In this document: piece by piece, positions 41,475 to 50,665 of the stretch
Position numbering within the stretch: the stretch's first letter is position 1
Layout of the letters: every line of letters begins with the position of its first letter
Assembly (NCBI GenBank): GCA_002418205.1
Contig: DIDP01000008.1
Coordinates: forward strand, 73,934-137,933
From: Anaerolineales bacterium UBA5797
GTDB taxonomy: Bacteria; Chloroflexota; Anaerolineae; Anaerolineales; Villigracilaceae
Direction: 5' to 3'
DNA length: 64,000 bases
Notes under the pieces: generated by a model
What the model saw: the letters and a program-made list of their open reading frames with translations, nothing else
Database searches by the model: none
What the model was told of the DNA's origin: nothing
Translations under genes and position numbers: made by a program

Positions 41475-43433
41475 TCACTCCCATGCCTTGCTGCGTTCCT
41501 CTTTACCTTTACTCACCTGTATGATCAGCACGCTGGCATGGATTCGATGACGAAGATCATTGATGACAGTTCCATGGACCAGATCCGAAACGCCTGAATG
41601 ACCATGCCCGCCAGCGATGACCATATCCACATCAAGTGTATTGATCATGCGTGCCAGTTCCGTTGTGGGGTCGCCTGCGCCGAGCCGATATTCTGTTTCG
41701 AAGCCAGCCTTCCGCATAAGACTGGCAAGTTCCTTGAGACGATTTTTATCCTCTTGAATTTCATAGTCTTCGCCCTCCGCGCCAAGCGTACGCGCTACCG
41801 GGCTTTCCACCACGTGCAACAGGATGAGCTTTGTTTCCCCTTCTCGCAGGAAACGCATGCTCTCCTTTAGCAACATTTCATCGTTGCCGGAGAAATCGAG
41901 GGCAATGGCAATATTCCGATAGGGTTCCGGTGTCTCAATCTTCTTCGACGTCTCCTTGGTCTCCTCGTGGATGCCTCCCAACCGGGGCCAGGGCAGGGAC
42001 AATAGGCGTTTTTCAAACCACGGATGGAATGTAACGTAGACCAGCAGAAGCACCAATGCGACCGTCAACGGGATGACCGTTACTTCCAACAGCCATGCCT
42101 CATTCCCTGCTGCTTCCAACCAGACTTTGATCTGGTCTGTGATCAATTTGATGTTAAGCACCACGATGATGATCGCCGCCGTCCACGCAAGCCCCTGAAG
42201 CCACGGACGGATGCTGAACTTTCCCATGCGCCGCCGGTCAGCAACGGCATGGATCAGTGGAATGATGGCAAAGGGCAGCTGCAACGACAGGATCACCTGA
42301 CTCAAAACCAACATCGCACTGGTTGAGTTTTCCCCATAATAAGCGATGGTAAGCACTGCTGGAATCACTGCCAATAGCCGCGTGATCAACCGTCTCAACC
42401 ACGGGCGGATGCGAAGATTGAGATAACCTTCCATCACAATCTGGCCGGCGAGTGTGCCGGTGATGGTGGAACTCTGTCCCGATGCAAGCAATGCAATGGC
42501 GAATGCAATCGGCGCAATCGATGCGCCAAGGATTGGTTCCAATAAACGCTGCGCATCCTGTATCTCAGCCACTTGATAATAACCATGCCGATAAAACACG
42601 GCTGCCGACATGACAAGTATTGCGGCATTGACAAAGAAAGCCAGGTTGAGCGAAACGCCGGTATCGATATTGTTCCAAAGGATCGTTTCCCTGATCTCTT
42701 CATCTTTTCGTCCGATCTTGCGTGTCTGTACAAGCGACGAATGCAGGTATAAGTTGTGCGGCATCACCGTCGCACCGAGAATGCCGATCGAGATGTATAA
42801 AGCCGTGGCGTCCGGAAGAGACGGGATAAATCCGTTCACAATGCCTGCCCAGTTCGGTTGTCCCAAAATGATCTCGATCAGGAATGCCACACCGATGGTT
42901 CCAACCAGGGCAACAACAACACTTTCCAATTTGCGAATGCCGATATGCGATAGTAAAAGCAGCAGAAGCGTGTCAAACGCCGTGAGCATGACCCCATAAA
43001 TCAGCGGAATCCCAAAGAGGAGTTGTAGTGCGATGGCGGAACCGAGCACTTCGGCAAGGTCTGTGGCGGTGATGGCGATCTCCGCCAGGATGTAGAGAGG
43101 GATGTTGACAATCGGTGGATATTCCTCATGACAGACCTGCGCCAGATCGCGGCGGCTTACAATTCCCAGCCGTGCCGCCAGACTTTGGAGCAGGATCGCC
43201 ATCAGGTTGGACATTAGCAGAACCCATATCAGGGCGTAGTTATAGCGGCTGCCACCGGCAATGTCGGTGGCCCAGTTACCCGGGTCCATGTAACCGACGG
43301 CTGCCATCAATGCCGGACCGGTGATCGCCAGCCAGCGCCGCCACCATGGTCCGCGCGACGGCACAGTGACCGTTTCATGAACTTCGGATAGGGAACGAAA
43401 ATCGTTATCGGAATTTGATTTCTTTTTCTCCAT
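41475..43433 (-). CDS. NRAMP-type divalent metal transporter fused to UspA domain
   Basis: A 652-residue protein. Residues about 35-470 are the NRAMP transporter with MDPGNW in helix 1 and MPHNLYLHSS in helix 6, the metal-binding motifs for Mn(II)/Fe(II). After a linker, the last 150 residues are a UspA universal-stress domain (NIAIALDFSGNDEMLL ... AGGHGHSGVSDLVHGTV), with an ATP-binding G-x2-G-x9-G-S/T-like ending. The start at 43433 has AAAGG three bases upstream and fits the family better than 43475. The fusion suggests that nucleotide binding modulates metal uptake; this is inference. Confidence 0.9.
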   Translation of the reverse strand: MEKKKSNSDNDFRSLSEVHETVTVPSRGPWWRRWLAITGPALMAAVGYMDPGNWATDIAGGSRYNYALIWVLLMSNLMAILLQSLAARLGIVSRRDLAQVCHEEYPPIVNIPLYILAEIAITATDLAEVLGSAIALQLLFGIPLIYGVMLTAFDTLLLLLLSHIGIRKLESVVVALVGTIGVAFLIEIILGQPNWAGIVNGFIPSLPDATALYISIGILGATVMPHNLYLHSSLVQTRKIGRKDEEIRETILWNNIDTGVSLNLAFFVNAAILVMSAAVFYRHGYYQVAEIQDAQRLLEPILGASIAPIAFAIALLASGQSSTITGTLAGQIVMEGYLNLRIRPWLRRLITRLLAVIPAVLTIAYYGENSTSAMLVLSQVILSLQLPFAIIPLIHAVADRRRMGKFSIRPWLQGLAWTAAIIIVVLNIKLITDQIKVWLEAAGNEAWLLEVTVIPLTVALVLLLVYVTFHPWFEKRLLSLPWPRLGGIHEETKETSKKIETPEPYRNIAIALDFSGNDEMLLKESMRFLREGETKLILLHVVESPVARTLGAEGEDYEIQEDKNRLKELASLMRKAGFETEYRLGAGDPTTELARMINTLDVDMVIAGGHGHSGVSDLVHGTVINDLRHRIHASVLIIQVSKGKEERSKAWE

Positions 43434-43525
43434 AAACCTTTCACTTTGTGATTCGTTGTGAACCATGTGAACCAAAAGGACAATACGGTTTTTATACTAC
43501 TATAGCCGTGGCGGAGATGTGACCA

Positions 43526-43545
43526 GATATATCCAAATATGTATC
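43526..43545. promoter_or_regulatory. 20-bp palindrome (copy 2), between NRAMP and TreT genes
   Basis: The complement reads GATACATATTTGGATATATC, one base different from 39491-39510. It sits in the divergent region between the NRAMP-UspA gene and the trehalose synthase gene, where it could control either. Confidence 0.55.
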
Positions 43546-43705
43546 TTTTCTTTATGCATTTATACATATTCCAAATGACTTTTGTATGCTATGGTTTTAT
43601 GGCGTACAGGTTTATTTGCAGGTTTTATTACACCTGAAGACGGATTAATTTTTGTAAATTGTTGTCGGCCGGTGCCTGCAATAACGACAACTTTTGATTG
43701 AGGAG

Positions 43706-44944
43706 ATGGAGATCGATAACAAATTGAAAACAGACCACCGAATGATTCACGTTGAAGATTACAAACGATATGTGGATTCACACGTCATCGAACGGATCAA
43801 GGAAAAAGCGGGTGAGATCCGGGGATTACACGTTACTCATGTGAATTCCACATATTATGGTGGCGGGGTTGCCACCTTGTTGGGTTCGTTGACGCTGCTC
43901 ATGAATTCTGCTGGCATCAAAACGGGCTGGCGTGTCATTCAGGGAAGTCCCGACTTTTTCAGCGTTACCAAAAAATTCCACAATGCACTTCAAGGTGGTG
44001 GGATCAATTTGACCGATCTAAAGAAGAATATCTACGAAAGCGTGGTGTATGAAAACGCGGTTCGCAATCATTTGGATCACGACCGTGTCATCATACATGA
44101 CCCACAGCCGCTGCCGATGATCGATCATTATCGTAAACGTGGACCGTGGATCTGGCATTGCCATATCGACCCGACGAAACGCGACGAGGAGACATGGAAC
44201 TACCTGCGAAACTTTGTAGAGAAATATGATGCAGTCATTTTCAGCCTGCGCGAATATGGACAGGAACTGGAGACGCCTCAGGTCTTCTTTAGCCCGGCAG
44301 TTGACCCGTTCAGCATAAAGAACCGTGAGATGAGCCAGGATCAGATTCAGGAACGATTGGATCACTACGACATCCCGACAGATCTGCCGCTTGTCACTCA
44401 AATCTCACGCTTCGATAAATGGAAGGATCCGGAAGGCGTGATCAAAGCCTTCAAACAGGCGCGTCAATCCATGAACGCAACGCTGGTGCTTCTGGGGAAC
44501 GTGGCAACCGATGACCCGGAAGGCATGAAGGTCTATCAATCCCTTTTGGATGAACGGGAGGATCGCATCATCATACTCTCAAAGGAGGATACGGCACTGG
44601 TAAACGCCTTGCAGAGTCGTTCTGCTGTTGTTCTTCAAAAATCCCTGCGTGAGGGATTCGGTCTCACGGTGACTGAAGCCATGTGGAAGGGGACACCGGT
44701 CATTGGCGGGGATGTGGGCGGTATCAAACATCAGATCGACGATGGGGAAAATGGTTTTCTGGTCTCCTCTGTGGAGGAAGCGGCGGAACGGATTGTGCAA
44801 TTGATCAAGGACGAAGACCTCCGTGAAAGCATGGGCGAAAAAGCCCATGAGAAGGTGCGCAGGAATTTTTTGATGACTCAATTGCTGGAAAATTATCTTG
44901 ACCTGTTGAACTCTTTCGAAAGCAATTATCGCTATACAAGTTAA
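43706..44944 (+). CDS. treT: Trehalose glycosyltransferring synthase (TreT, GT4)
   Basis: A 412-residue GT-B glycosyltransferase. HVNSTYYGGGVATLLGSL at the N-terminus, WHCHIDPT, QISRFDKWKDPEGVI and the C-terminal EGFGLTVTEAMW with the acidic pair are typical of TreT. It makes trehalose from NDP-glucose and glucose (reversible), a compatible solute. The start is uncertain: ATG 43706 directly follows GAGGAG, while TTG 43694 is in the same frame. A trehalose phosphorylase of the same fold is the alternative. It begins a run of stress/central metabolism genes. Confidence 0.85.
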   Translation: MEIDNKLKTDHRMIHVEDYKRYVDSHVIERIKEKAGEIRGLHVTHVNSTYYGGGVATLLGSLTLLMNSAGIKTGWRVIQGSPDFFSVTKKFHNALQGGGINLTDLKKNIYESVVYENAVRNHLDHDRVIIHDPQPLPMIDHYRKRGPWIWHCHIDPTKRDEETWNYLRNFVEKYDAVIFSLREYGQELETPQVFFSPAVDPFSIKNREMSQDQIQERLDHYDIPTDLPLVTQISRFDKWKDPEGVIKAFKQARQSMNATLVLLGNVATDDPEGMKVYQSLLDEREDRIIILSKEDTALVNALQSRSAVVLQKSLREGFGLTVTEAMWKGTPVIGGDVGGIKHQIDDGENGFLVSSVEEAAERIVQLIKDEDLRESMGEKAHEKVRRNFLMTQLLENYLDLLNSFESNYRYTS

Positions 44945-44982
44945 TAAAAGTATGGACAGAACAGGAAAGGAGTAAAAAAATC

Positions 44983-46092
44983 ATGACCGGACCAAAACTG
45001 GATAAAACCGCCGAGCTTGGACAGTCGATCTGGATGGATCACATTCAGCGTTCGATGATCAACTCTGGCGAGCTGGAACGATATGTCAAGAATGGATTAC
45101 GCGGTATTACATCCAACCCGTCGATTTTTGAGAAGGCAATCGCCGAAACCAACGAATATGATGACCAGATCCAAAAACTGTCGTTGGAAGGTAAGAATGC
45201 CGGCGAAATTTATGAAGCCTTGGTAATTGAGGATGTCCGTAGGGCTGCAGACGTTCTTCGCCCTGTTTTCGATAAAAGCCGTGGCGAGGATGGGTATATC
45301 AGCCTGGAGGTCAACCCGCATCTTGCCCATGACCGTCAGGGTACGATCAACGAAGTGAAGCATCTATTCACGGCTGTGGGTCGCCCGAATGTCATGATCA
45401 AGGTCCCTGCCACGGCTGAAGGGATTCTGGCGTTTCAGGAATTGATCGGCGACGGTGTGAACATCAACGTAACGCTGATGTTCTCGACCACGCAATATGA
45501 CGTCGTGGCGGAGGCTTATCTTGTCGCCCTGCAGGAACGAGCGGGCAAGGTTCTGGCGGTGAACCGCATCGCATCGGTGGCATCGCTGTTCATCAGCCGT
45601 ATCGATGTAAAGGTCGATAAGATGCTCGATGAACTGGGTTCGCCCGAGGCGAGGGCGCTGAGAGGCAGGATCGGTATTGCCAACGCGAAGATGGCTTATC
45701 AGCGGTTCAAAAAATTCTTCAGCGGTAGGCGCTGGGAATATCTCAGTGAAAAAGGTGCGCGTTTCCAACGCGTGTTGTTTGGAAGCACCAGTACCAAGAA
45801 TCCAGAGTATTCCGATGTGATGTATGTGGATAACCTGATTGGGCCACATACCGTCAATACCATACCGCCGAAGACAATCGATGCCTTCATGGATCATGGA
45901 ACCGTTGCATCCACATTGGAGAAGGATCTTGACGAAGCCCGCGGGCAATTGGATCAATTAGCCAAACTTGGCATTGACCTGGATGATGTCACGCGCCAGC
46001 TTTTGGACGAAGGAATAGAAAAATTCGTGAAGCCTTACGACAAATTGATCGAAACAATCACAGAAAAGATGACAGACTACATCATTGCCTGA
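44983..46092 (+). CDS. tal: Transaldolase
   Basis: A 369-residue enzyme of the long TalA/B-like actinobacterial type. TSNPSIFEKAI (near 45), the Schiff-base lysine in VMIKVPATAEG, NVTLMFS and the RVLFGSTSTKNPEYSD segment are all present. It transfers dihydroxyacetone between sugar phosphates in the pentose phosphate pathway. It has a strong ribosome site (AAAGGAG) and lies 38 bp after treT. It is distinct from the short aldolase at 16152. Confidence 0.93.
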   Translation: MTGPKLDKTAELGQSIWMDHIQRSMINSGELERYVKNGLRGITSNPSIFEKAIAETNEYDDQIQKLSLEGKNAGEIYEALVIEDVRRAADVLRPVFDKSRGEDGYISLEVNPHLAHDRQGTINEVKHLFTAVGRPNVMIKVPATAEGILAFQELIGDGVNINVTLMFSTTQYDVVAEAYLVALQERAGKVLAVNRIASVASLFISRIDVKVDKMLDELGSPEARALRGRIGIANAKMAYQRFKKFFSGRRWEYLSEKGARFQRVLFGSTSTKNPEYSDVMYVDNLIGPHTVNTIPPKTIDAFMDHGTVASTLEKDLDEARGQLDQLAKLGIDLDDVTRQLLDEGIEKFVKPYDKLIETITEKMTDYIIA

Positions 46093-46124
46093 GACAGTAT
46101 TCAGAATGAGAAAGGAATTTGAAA

Positions 46125-46571
46125 ATGGCAGACGTTATTAAGAGAAAAGCCGGCGCCATTTGGAATGGCGACACCAAAAGCGGCAACGGTGTGATCAGCA
46201 CCGAAAGTCAGACGCTCTTTGAAAAAAAATATACGTATAAAACTCGCTTCGATGGCAGCGACAACACCGGCACCAACCCCGAAGAATTGATCGCAGCGGC
46301 ACATGCAGCTTGTTTCAGCATGGCACTTGCGAGCACGTTGAAAAAGAACGGTTTCGAACCCAGGCAGACTGATACCACCGCCACATGCATGCTCGCACCC
46401 GAAAACGGTGGTTACGAGATTACCGGTATGGAGCTTCATATTCGTGCCGATGTTCCCAACATTGATGACACCAAATTTCAGAAAATGGTGGATGAGGCGG
46501 ATAAGAACTGCCCTGTGTCGAACCTGTTGCGTGATGGGCTAAAGATCGAAATCGATGCCACACTGATCTAG
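46125..46571 (+). CDS. osmC: OsmC-family peroxiredoxin
   Basis: A 148-residue protein with the two redox cysteines in HAACFSMAL and CPVSNLL and the SGNGVISTES N-terminal region. It reduces organic hydroperoxides in the cytoplasm. ATG 46125 has AAAGGA eight bases upstream. It lies 32 bp after the transaldolase gene and 9 bp before sucA, so it is in one transcript with them. Confidence 0.93.
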   Translation: MADVIKRKAGAIWNGDTKSGNGVISTESQTLFEKKYTYKTRFDGSDNTGTNPEELIAAAHAACFSMALASTLKKNGFEPRQTDTTATCMLAPENGGYEITGMELHIRADVPNIDDTKFQKMVDEADKNCPVSNLLRDGLKIEIDATLI

Positions 46572-46580
46572 CCTCATTTT

Positions 46581-49352
46581 ATGAGCATTGAACGAAACTT
46601 TCACGGCCCCAACCTTGGATACATCCTGGAACTATATGAACGGTTTCAGGATGATCCTGATTCTGTGGATGATGAGACGCGCAAACTCTTCGAACATTGG
46701 AGACCGTCCCTGCCTGCGGGAGAAGCGCTTCGAACTTCCCCCAACCTGCTTCTTGTTTCCCGGGCTTCGGACCTCGCCCATGCCATTCGCTCACGCGGGT
46801 ATCTCGCTGCAACACTCGACCCGTTGGGTACGAAACCGGTCAATGACCCCTCGCTGTCCATGGAATTTCACAACCTGCAGGAAAATGACTTACAACGACT
46901 CTCTGCAGAGTCAATTGGTTTGACAGGGGACTCTGCATACCTTGCCATCCAACAGCTACGCTCGATCTATTGTGGAAACATTGGCTACGATTATGGACAT
47001 ATTCGCGTCCCTGAGGAACGCCAATGGCTGTATCTTTCGGCTGAAAATGGGCGTTTCCGTACCACCATCGATGAAACGAATTTACTCGAACGTTTGACGC
47101 AGATCGAAGCCTTTGAGTTGTTCCTGCATCGTCTGTATCCGGGAAAGACCCGTTTCTCCATCGAGGGTTTGGATATGCTCATCCCGATGCTCGATGAGAT
47201 CGTCGGCGCTGCAGCACGTGAAACAATCTGCGCGATCCTGATCGGCATGGCACACCGCGGACGGTTAAACGTGCTCGCGCATGTTCTTCAAAAACCATAT
47301 CCCCAAATCTTCGCAGAGTTCAAGGATCCCAAGGGACGCGCCACCACATGGGATGAACTCGGCTGGACGGGTGATGTGAAATATCACATGGGCGGATACA
47401 AATCACCGAAGGAAAATCAGAAAGCCGATCTTGTGATCCGTTTGCCAGCCAACCCCAGTCATTTGGAATTGGTCGATCCGTTCATACTCGGCATGGCACG
47501 CGCGGCAGACGAGGAGGTCGGCAGGAAGGGCGCGCCAGGATTCTTCGAGAATGCATCGCTGCCCATTTTGATTCATGGTGATGCCTCTTTTGTGGGGCAG
47601 GGCATCGTGGCGGAGACGTTGAACCTTTCGCGATTGCATGGTTATTCAACCAGCGGCACGCTGCATATCATCGCGAACAACCAGTTGGGGTTCACCGCCA
47701 CCGATGAAGAATTGCGCAGCAGCCTGCATGCCAGCGATCTGGCGAAAGCATTCGAAATGCCGGTCATTCACGTCAATGCGGACGACCCATCCGCCTGCAT
47801 TGAATCTGCGCGAACGGCGATTGCCTATCGCCAGAAATTTCATAAGGATTTTGTGATCAATCTCATTGGTTATCGTCGTTATGGTCACAACGAGGGCGAT
47901 GAGCCGCGTTTTACAAATCCGCTCATGTATCAGGCGATAGATCATCATCCGACCGTGAGACAGCTTCTGGCGTCGACGTTGGATGCGTTGGGCGTCATGG
48001 ATGAATCCAAATCGGAAGCGTTATTGCAGGATCGATTGAATGAGTTGCAGGAGATCAATCAAAAACTGGATGCTGAAAAGGATCTGGACGAGCCGGTACC
48101 GCAGTCGCCTCCGCGCGGCGCGGCGCAGAAGGTCAAGACGTCCATTTCGTTGAAGCAACTGAAGGAACTGAATGATGCGCTCTTGCAATTCCCCGAGGGT
48201 TTTCATGTCAACCCAAAACTTGAGAAGTCGGTGGAACGCAGACGGAATTTATTCGATAAATCTTCTGATCATGTAGATTGGGCAACGGCGGAGGAATTTG
48301 CGTTCGCGTCCATCCTGCAGGATGGCACTTCGATTCGATTGACCGGAGAGGATAGCGCACGCGGTACGTTCAGTCAGCGGCATGCCGTGTTTTATGATAT
48401 CGAAAATAACAGCACGCACATCCCTTTGCAAAAAATTCCGCAGGCGAAAGCTTCGTTTGAGATTTTGAACAGCCCATTGAGCGAGGCGGGCACGGTGGGG
48501 TTTGAAGTGGGCTATAACGTGCAGGCTCCCAGCCGTCTCGTGTTGTGGGAGGCGCAGTATGGTGACTTTGTCAACAATGCTCAAACATTGATCGATGAAT
48601 TCCTGCTTTCGGGGCGCGCCAAATGGGGGCTGACGCCCTCGCTCGTGATGTTATTGCCGCATGGAAATGAGGGGCAGGGACCCGACCATTCGAGCGCGCG
48701 CATCGAACGATTTCTGGGTTTGTCGGCGGAGATGAACGTCCGCATCGTTTATCCATCCACCGCAGCGCAATATTTTCATTTATTGCGGCGACAGGCTTTG
48801 CTGCTGGAGACGGATCCCCTGCCGCTCATCGTGTTCACTCCGAAAGGTTTGCTGCGGCATCCGTTGGTCGCATCGTCGGTCAAACAGTTGACGGATGGCG
48901 GTTGGGAATCGGTGATCGATGATACTGCCCTGCCGGGGAAGAGATCGGATGTCGAAAATTTGATCCTGTGCAGCGGACGCGTATTTTTGGATCTCATCAC
49001 CAGCGATTTGCGTGAAGAAAACCCTGACGATGCGATCGTTCGCGTGGAGCAGTTGTATCCGTTTCCAAAACAGGCGCTTGAGGAGGTGTTGACAAAGTAC
49101 CCCAATCTCAAAAGGTTGATCTGGGTGCAGGAGGAACCGAATAACATGGGCGCCTGGAATTATCTACGCCCGCGCCTCCGCCAATTGACGGATAATGCTT
49201 TACCCCTGCATTATGTGGGGAGACCGGAAAGCTCAAGCCCGGCTGAAGGGTCTTCGACATTGCACCGCATCAACCAGCAGGAATTGATCGAGCAGGCTTT
49301 TGAATTTGAAAAACAAACACGCACCCGTAGTGTGGTGAAGGAGAGAGGCTGA
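46581..49352 (+). CDS. sucA: 2-Oxoglutarate dehydrogenase E1 component
   Basis: A 923-residue TPP enzyme of normal length. It shows the N-terminal [13 protein letters not shown] motif, the [14 protein letters not shown] segment, the TPP/Mg motif [18 protein letters not shown]...ANNQLGFT, and late [19 protein letters not shown]. It decarboxylates 2-oxoglutarate and passes succinyl to lipoyl-E2 in the TCA cycle. It is coupled to sucB (1 bp gap). No separate E3 gene is in the window. With aconitase next to it, a working oxidative TCA segment is expected. Confidence 0.95.
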   Translation: MSIERNFHGPNLGYILELYERFQDDPDSVDDETRKLFEHWRPSLPAGEALRTSPNLLLVSRASDLAHAIRSRGYLAATLDPLGTKPVNDPSLSMEFHNLQENDLQRLSAESIGLTGDSAYLAIQQLRSIYCGNIGYDYGHIRVPEERQWLYLSAENGRFRTTIDETNLLERLTQIEAFELFLHRLYPGKTRFSIEGLDMLIPMLDEIVGAAARETICAILIGMAHRGRLNVLAHVLQKPYPQIFAEFKDPKGRATTWDELGWTGDVKYHMGGYKSPKENQKADLVIRLPANPSHLELVDPFILGMARAADEEVGRKGAPGFFENASLPILIHGDASFVGQGIVAETLNLSRLHGYSTSGTLHIIANNQLGFTATDEELRSSLHASDLAKAFEMPVIHVNADDPSACIESARTAIAYRQKFHKDFVINLIGYRRYGHNEGDEPRFTNPLMYQAIDHHPTVRQLLASTLDALGVMDESKSEALLQDRLNELQEINQKLDAEKDLDEPVPQSPPRGAAQKVKTSISLKQLKELNDALLQFPEGFHVNPKLEKSVERRRNLFDKSSDHVDWATAEEFAFASILQDGTSIRLTGEDSARGTFSQRHAVFYDIENNSTHIPLQKIPQAKASFEILNSPLSEAGTVGFEVGYNVQAPSRLVLWEAQYGDFVNNAQTLIDEFLLSGRAKWGLTPSLVMLLPHGNEGQGPDHSSARIERFLGLSAEMNVRIVYPSTAAQYFHLLRRQALLLETDPLPLIVFTPKGLLRHPLVASSVKQLTDGGWESVIDDTALPGKRSDVENLILCSGRVFLDLITSDLREENPDDAIVRVEQLYPFPKQALEEVLTKYPNLKRLIWVQEEPNNMGAWNYLRPRLRQLTDNALPLHYVGRPESSSPAEGSSTLHRINQQELIEQAFEFEKQTRTRSVVKERG

Positions 49353-49353
49353 T

Positions 49354-50595
49354 ATGACCGTTGAAATTTTGGTGCCTGAAATGGGTGAATCGGTGTTGGA
49401 AGCTACTGTCACCTCGTGGTTGAAACAGGAAGGGGATTTTGTCAACGTGGGTGATGTGCTCGTTGAGTTGGAAACGGATAAGGTCAATCTGGAAGTCGGC
49501 GCGAAGAGTTCAGGAAAGCTGGTGAATATCAAGGTGAAGGAGGGCGAGGATGTCAAAGTGGGGGATGTGTTGGGTTTGATCGATGAGAAAGTGGATGAAG
49601 CGGCAGAAGCCGCGCCGGGGAAAAATGCGGTCCGTGAGAAGGAGCTTGCCCAGGGAAATGGACGGGAACGCGAGCGTCAAACTGCGCCACAGGTAACACC
49701 GGTCGCTTCGAGACTGGCAAGGGAAAAAGGAGTGGATGTGAGCAAGCTTAGCGGCACCGGCGCTGAAGGTCGCGTAACTCGTGCGGATGTGGAGCAATTT
49801 CTTCAAGCCGAAGAAAATGTCAAAGAAACAAAGGAACAGGCTCCGGCTGGGAAGGAAGCGGAGGTCCAATCTCCGCAGCGGGAAGTTTCATCCTCGCGCC
49901 CCGAGGAACGGATTCGAATGTCTCGTCGACGCCGCACCATTGCCGAACGGCTGCTGGAGGCGCAGCAGACCACTGCCATGTTGACCACATTCAACGAGAT
50001 CGATATGAGCGCAGTGATGGAAATTCGCAAACGGCGGAACGAAGAATTTCAAAAACAACATGGCATCAAATTGGGGTTCATGTCATTCTTTGTAAAGGCA
50101 TCGATCGGCGCGTTGAAGGCTTTTCCGCAGGTGAATGCAGAGATCGATGGCGATGAAATCGTGTTGAAGCATTTTTTTGATATGGGCGTTGCGATCGGTG
50201 CGGAGGATGGTTTGGTGGTGCCGGTGCTGCGCGATGCAGATCGTTTGAGCTTTGCAGGGATCGAGCGGCAGATCAAGGAATATGTTACGAAGACGAACGA
50301 GGGGAAACTATCCATAGAGGATTTGCGCGGCGGCACGTTTACGATCACGAACGGCGGCGTGTTTGGCTCAATGCTGAGCACGCCGATTCTCAACCCGCCG
50401 CAGGTTGGGATATTGGGTTTGCATAAGATCGAAGACCGTCCCATTGCGATGAATGGGAGAGTGGTGATACGCCCGATGATGTATGTGGCGTTGAGTTATG
50501 ACCATCGCATTGTGGATGGTCGTGAAGCGGTTCAGTTTTTGGTAAAAGTGAAGGAGTTGATCGAAGACCCCGAGAGGTTATTATTGGAAGGTTGA
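49354..50595 (+). CDS. sucB: Dihydrolipoyllysine-residue succinyltransferase (E2)
   Basis: A 413-residue protein. The lipoyl domain has its Lys in [11 protein letters not shown] (about 44); one peripheral-subunit-binding domain (about 113-147) follows, then the catalytic domain with [12 protein letters not shown] and the catalytic DHRIVDG at the C-terminus. It transfers succinyl to CoA as the core of the 2-oxoglutarate dehydrogenase complex. Directly behind sucA; terminator follows. It has one binding domain, unlike the E2 at 21548. Confidence 0.95.
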   Translation: MTVEILVPEMGESVLEATVTSWLKQEGDFVNVGDVLVELETDKVNLEVGAKSSGKLVNIKVKEGEDVKVGDVLGLIDEKVDEAAEAAPGKNAVREKELAQGNGRERERQTAPQVTPVASRLAREKGVDVSKLSGTGAEGRVTRADVEQFLQAEENVKETKEQAPAGKEAEVQSPQREVSSSRPEERIRMSRRRRTIAERLLEAQQTTAMLTTFNEIDMSAVMEIRKRRNEEFQKQHGIKLGFMSFFVKASIGALKAFPQVNAEIDGDEIVLKHFFDMGVAIGAEDGLVVPVLRDADRLSFAGIERQIKEYVTKTNEGKLSIEDLRGGTFTITNGGVFGSMLSTPILNPPQVGILGLHKIEDRPIAMNGRVVIRPMMYVALSYDHRIVDGREAVQFLVKVKELIEDPERLLLEG

Positions 50596-50616
50596 TCTCC
50601 TGAATCAAACCGAACG

Positions 50617-50648
50617 AAAAGCCAGCCCGGTTCAAAGGGCTGGCTTTT
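50617..50648. terminator. Bidirectional intrinsic terminator
   Basis: The perfect 8-bp GCCAGCCC/GGGCTGGC stem is extended by AAAA/TTTT pairs, and lies between the convergent sucB and aconitase genes. Confidence 0.88.
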
Positions 50649-50665
50649 CTGTGTAAATCTGGAGA

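Noticed and set aside
43438..43455. TCACTTTGTGA upstream of the NRAMP gene as a copy of the PTS operator
   Set aside because: The half-sites are three bases apart, not four, and it lies in a different functional region.
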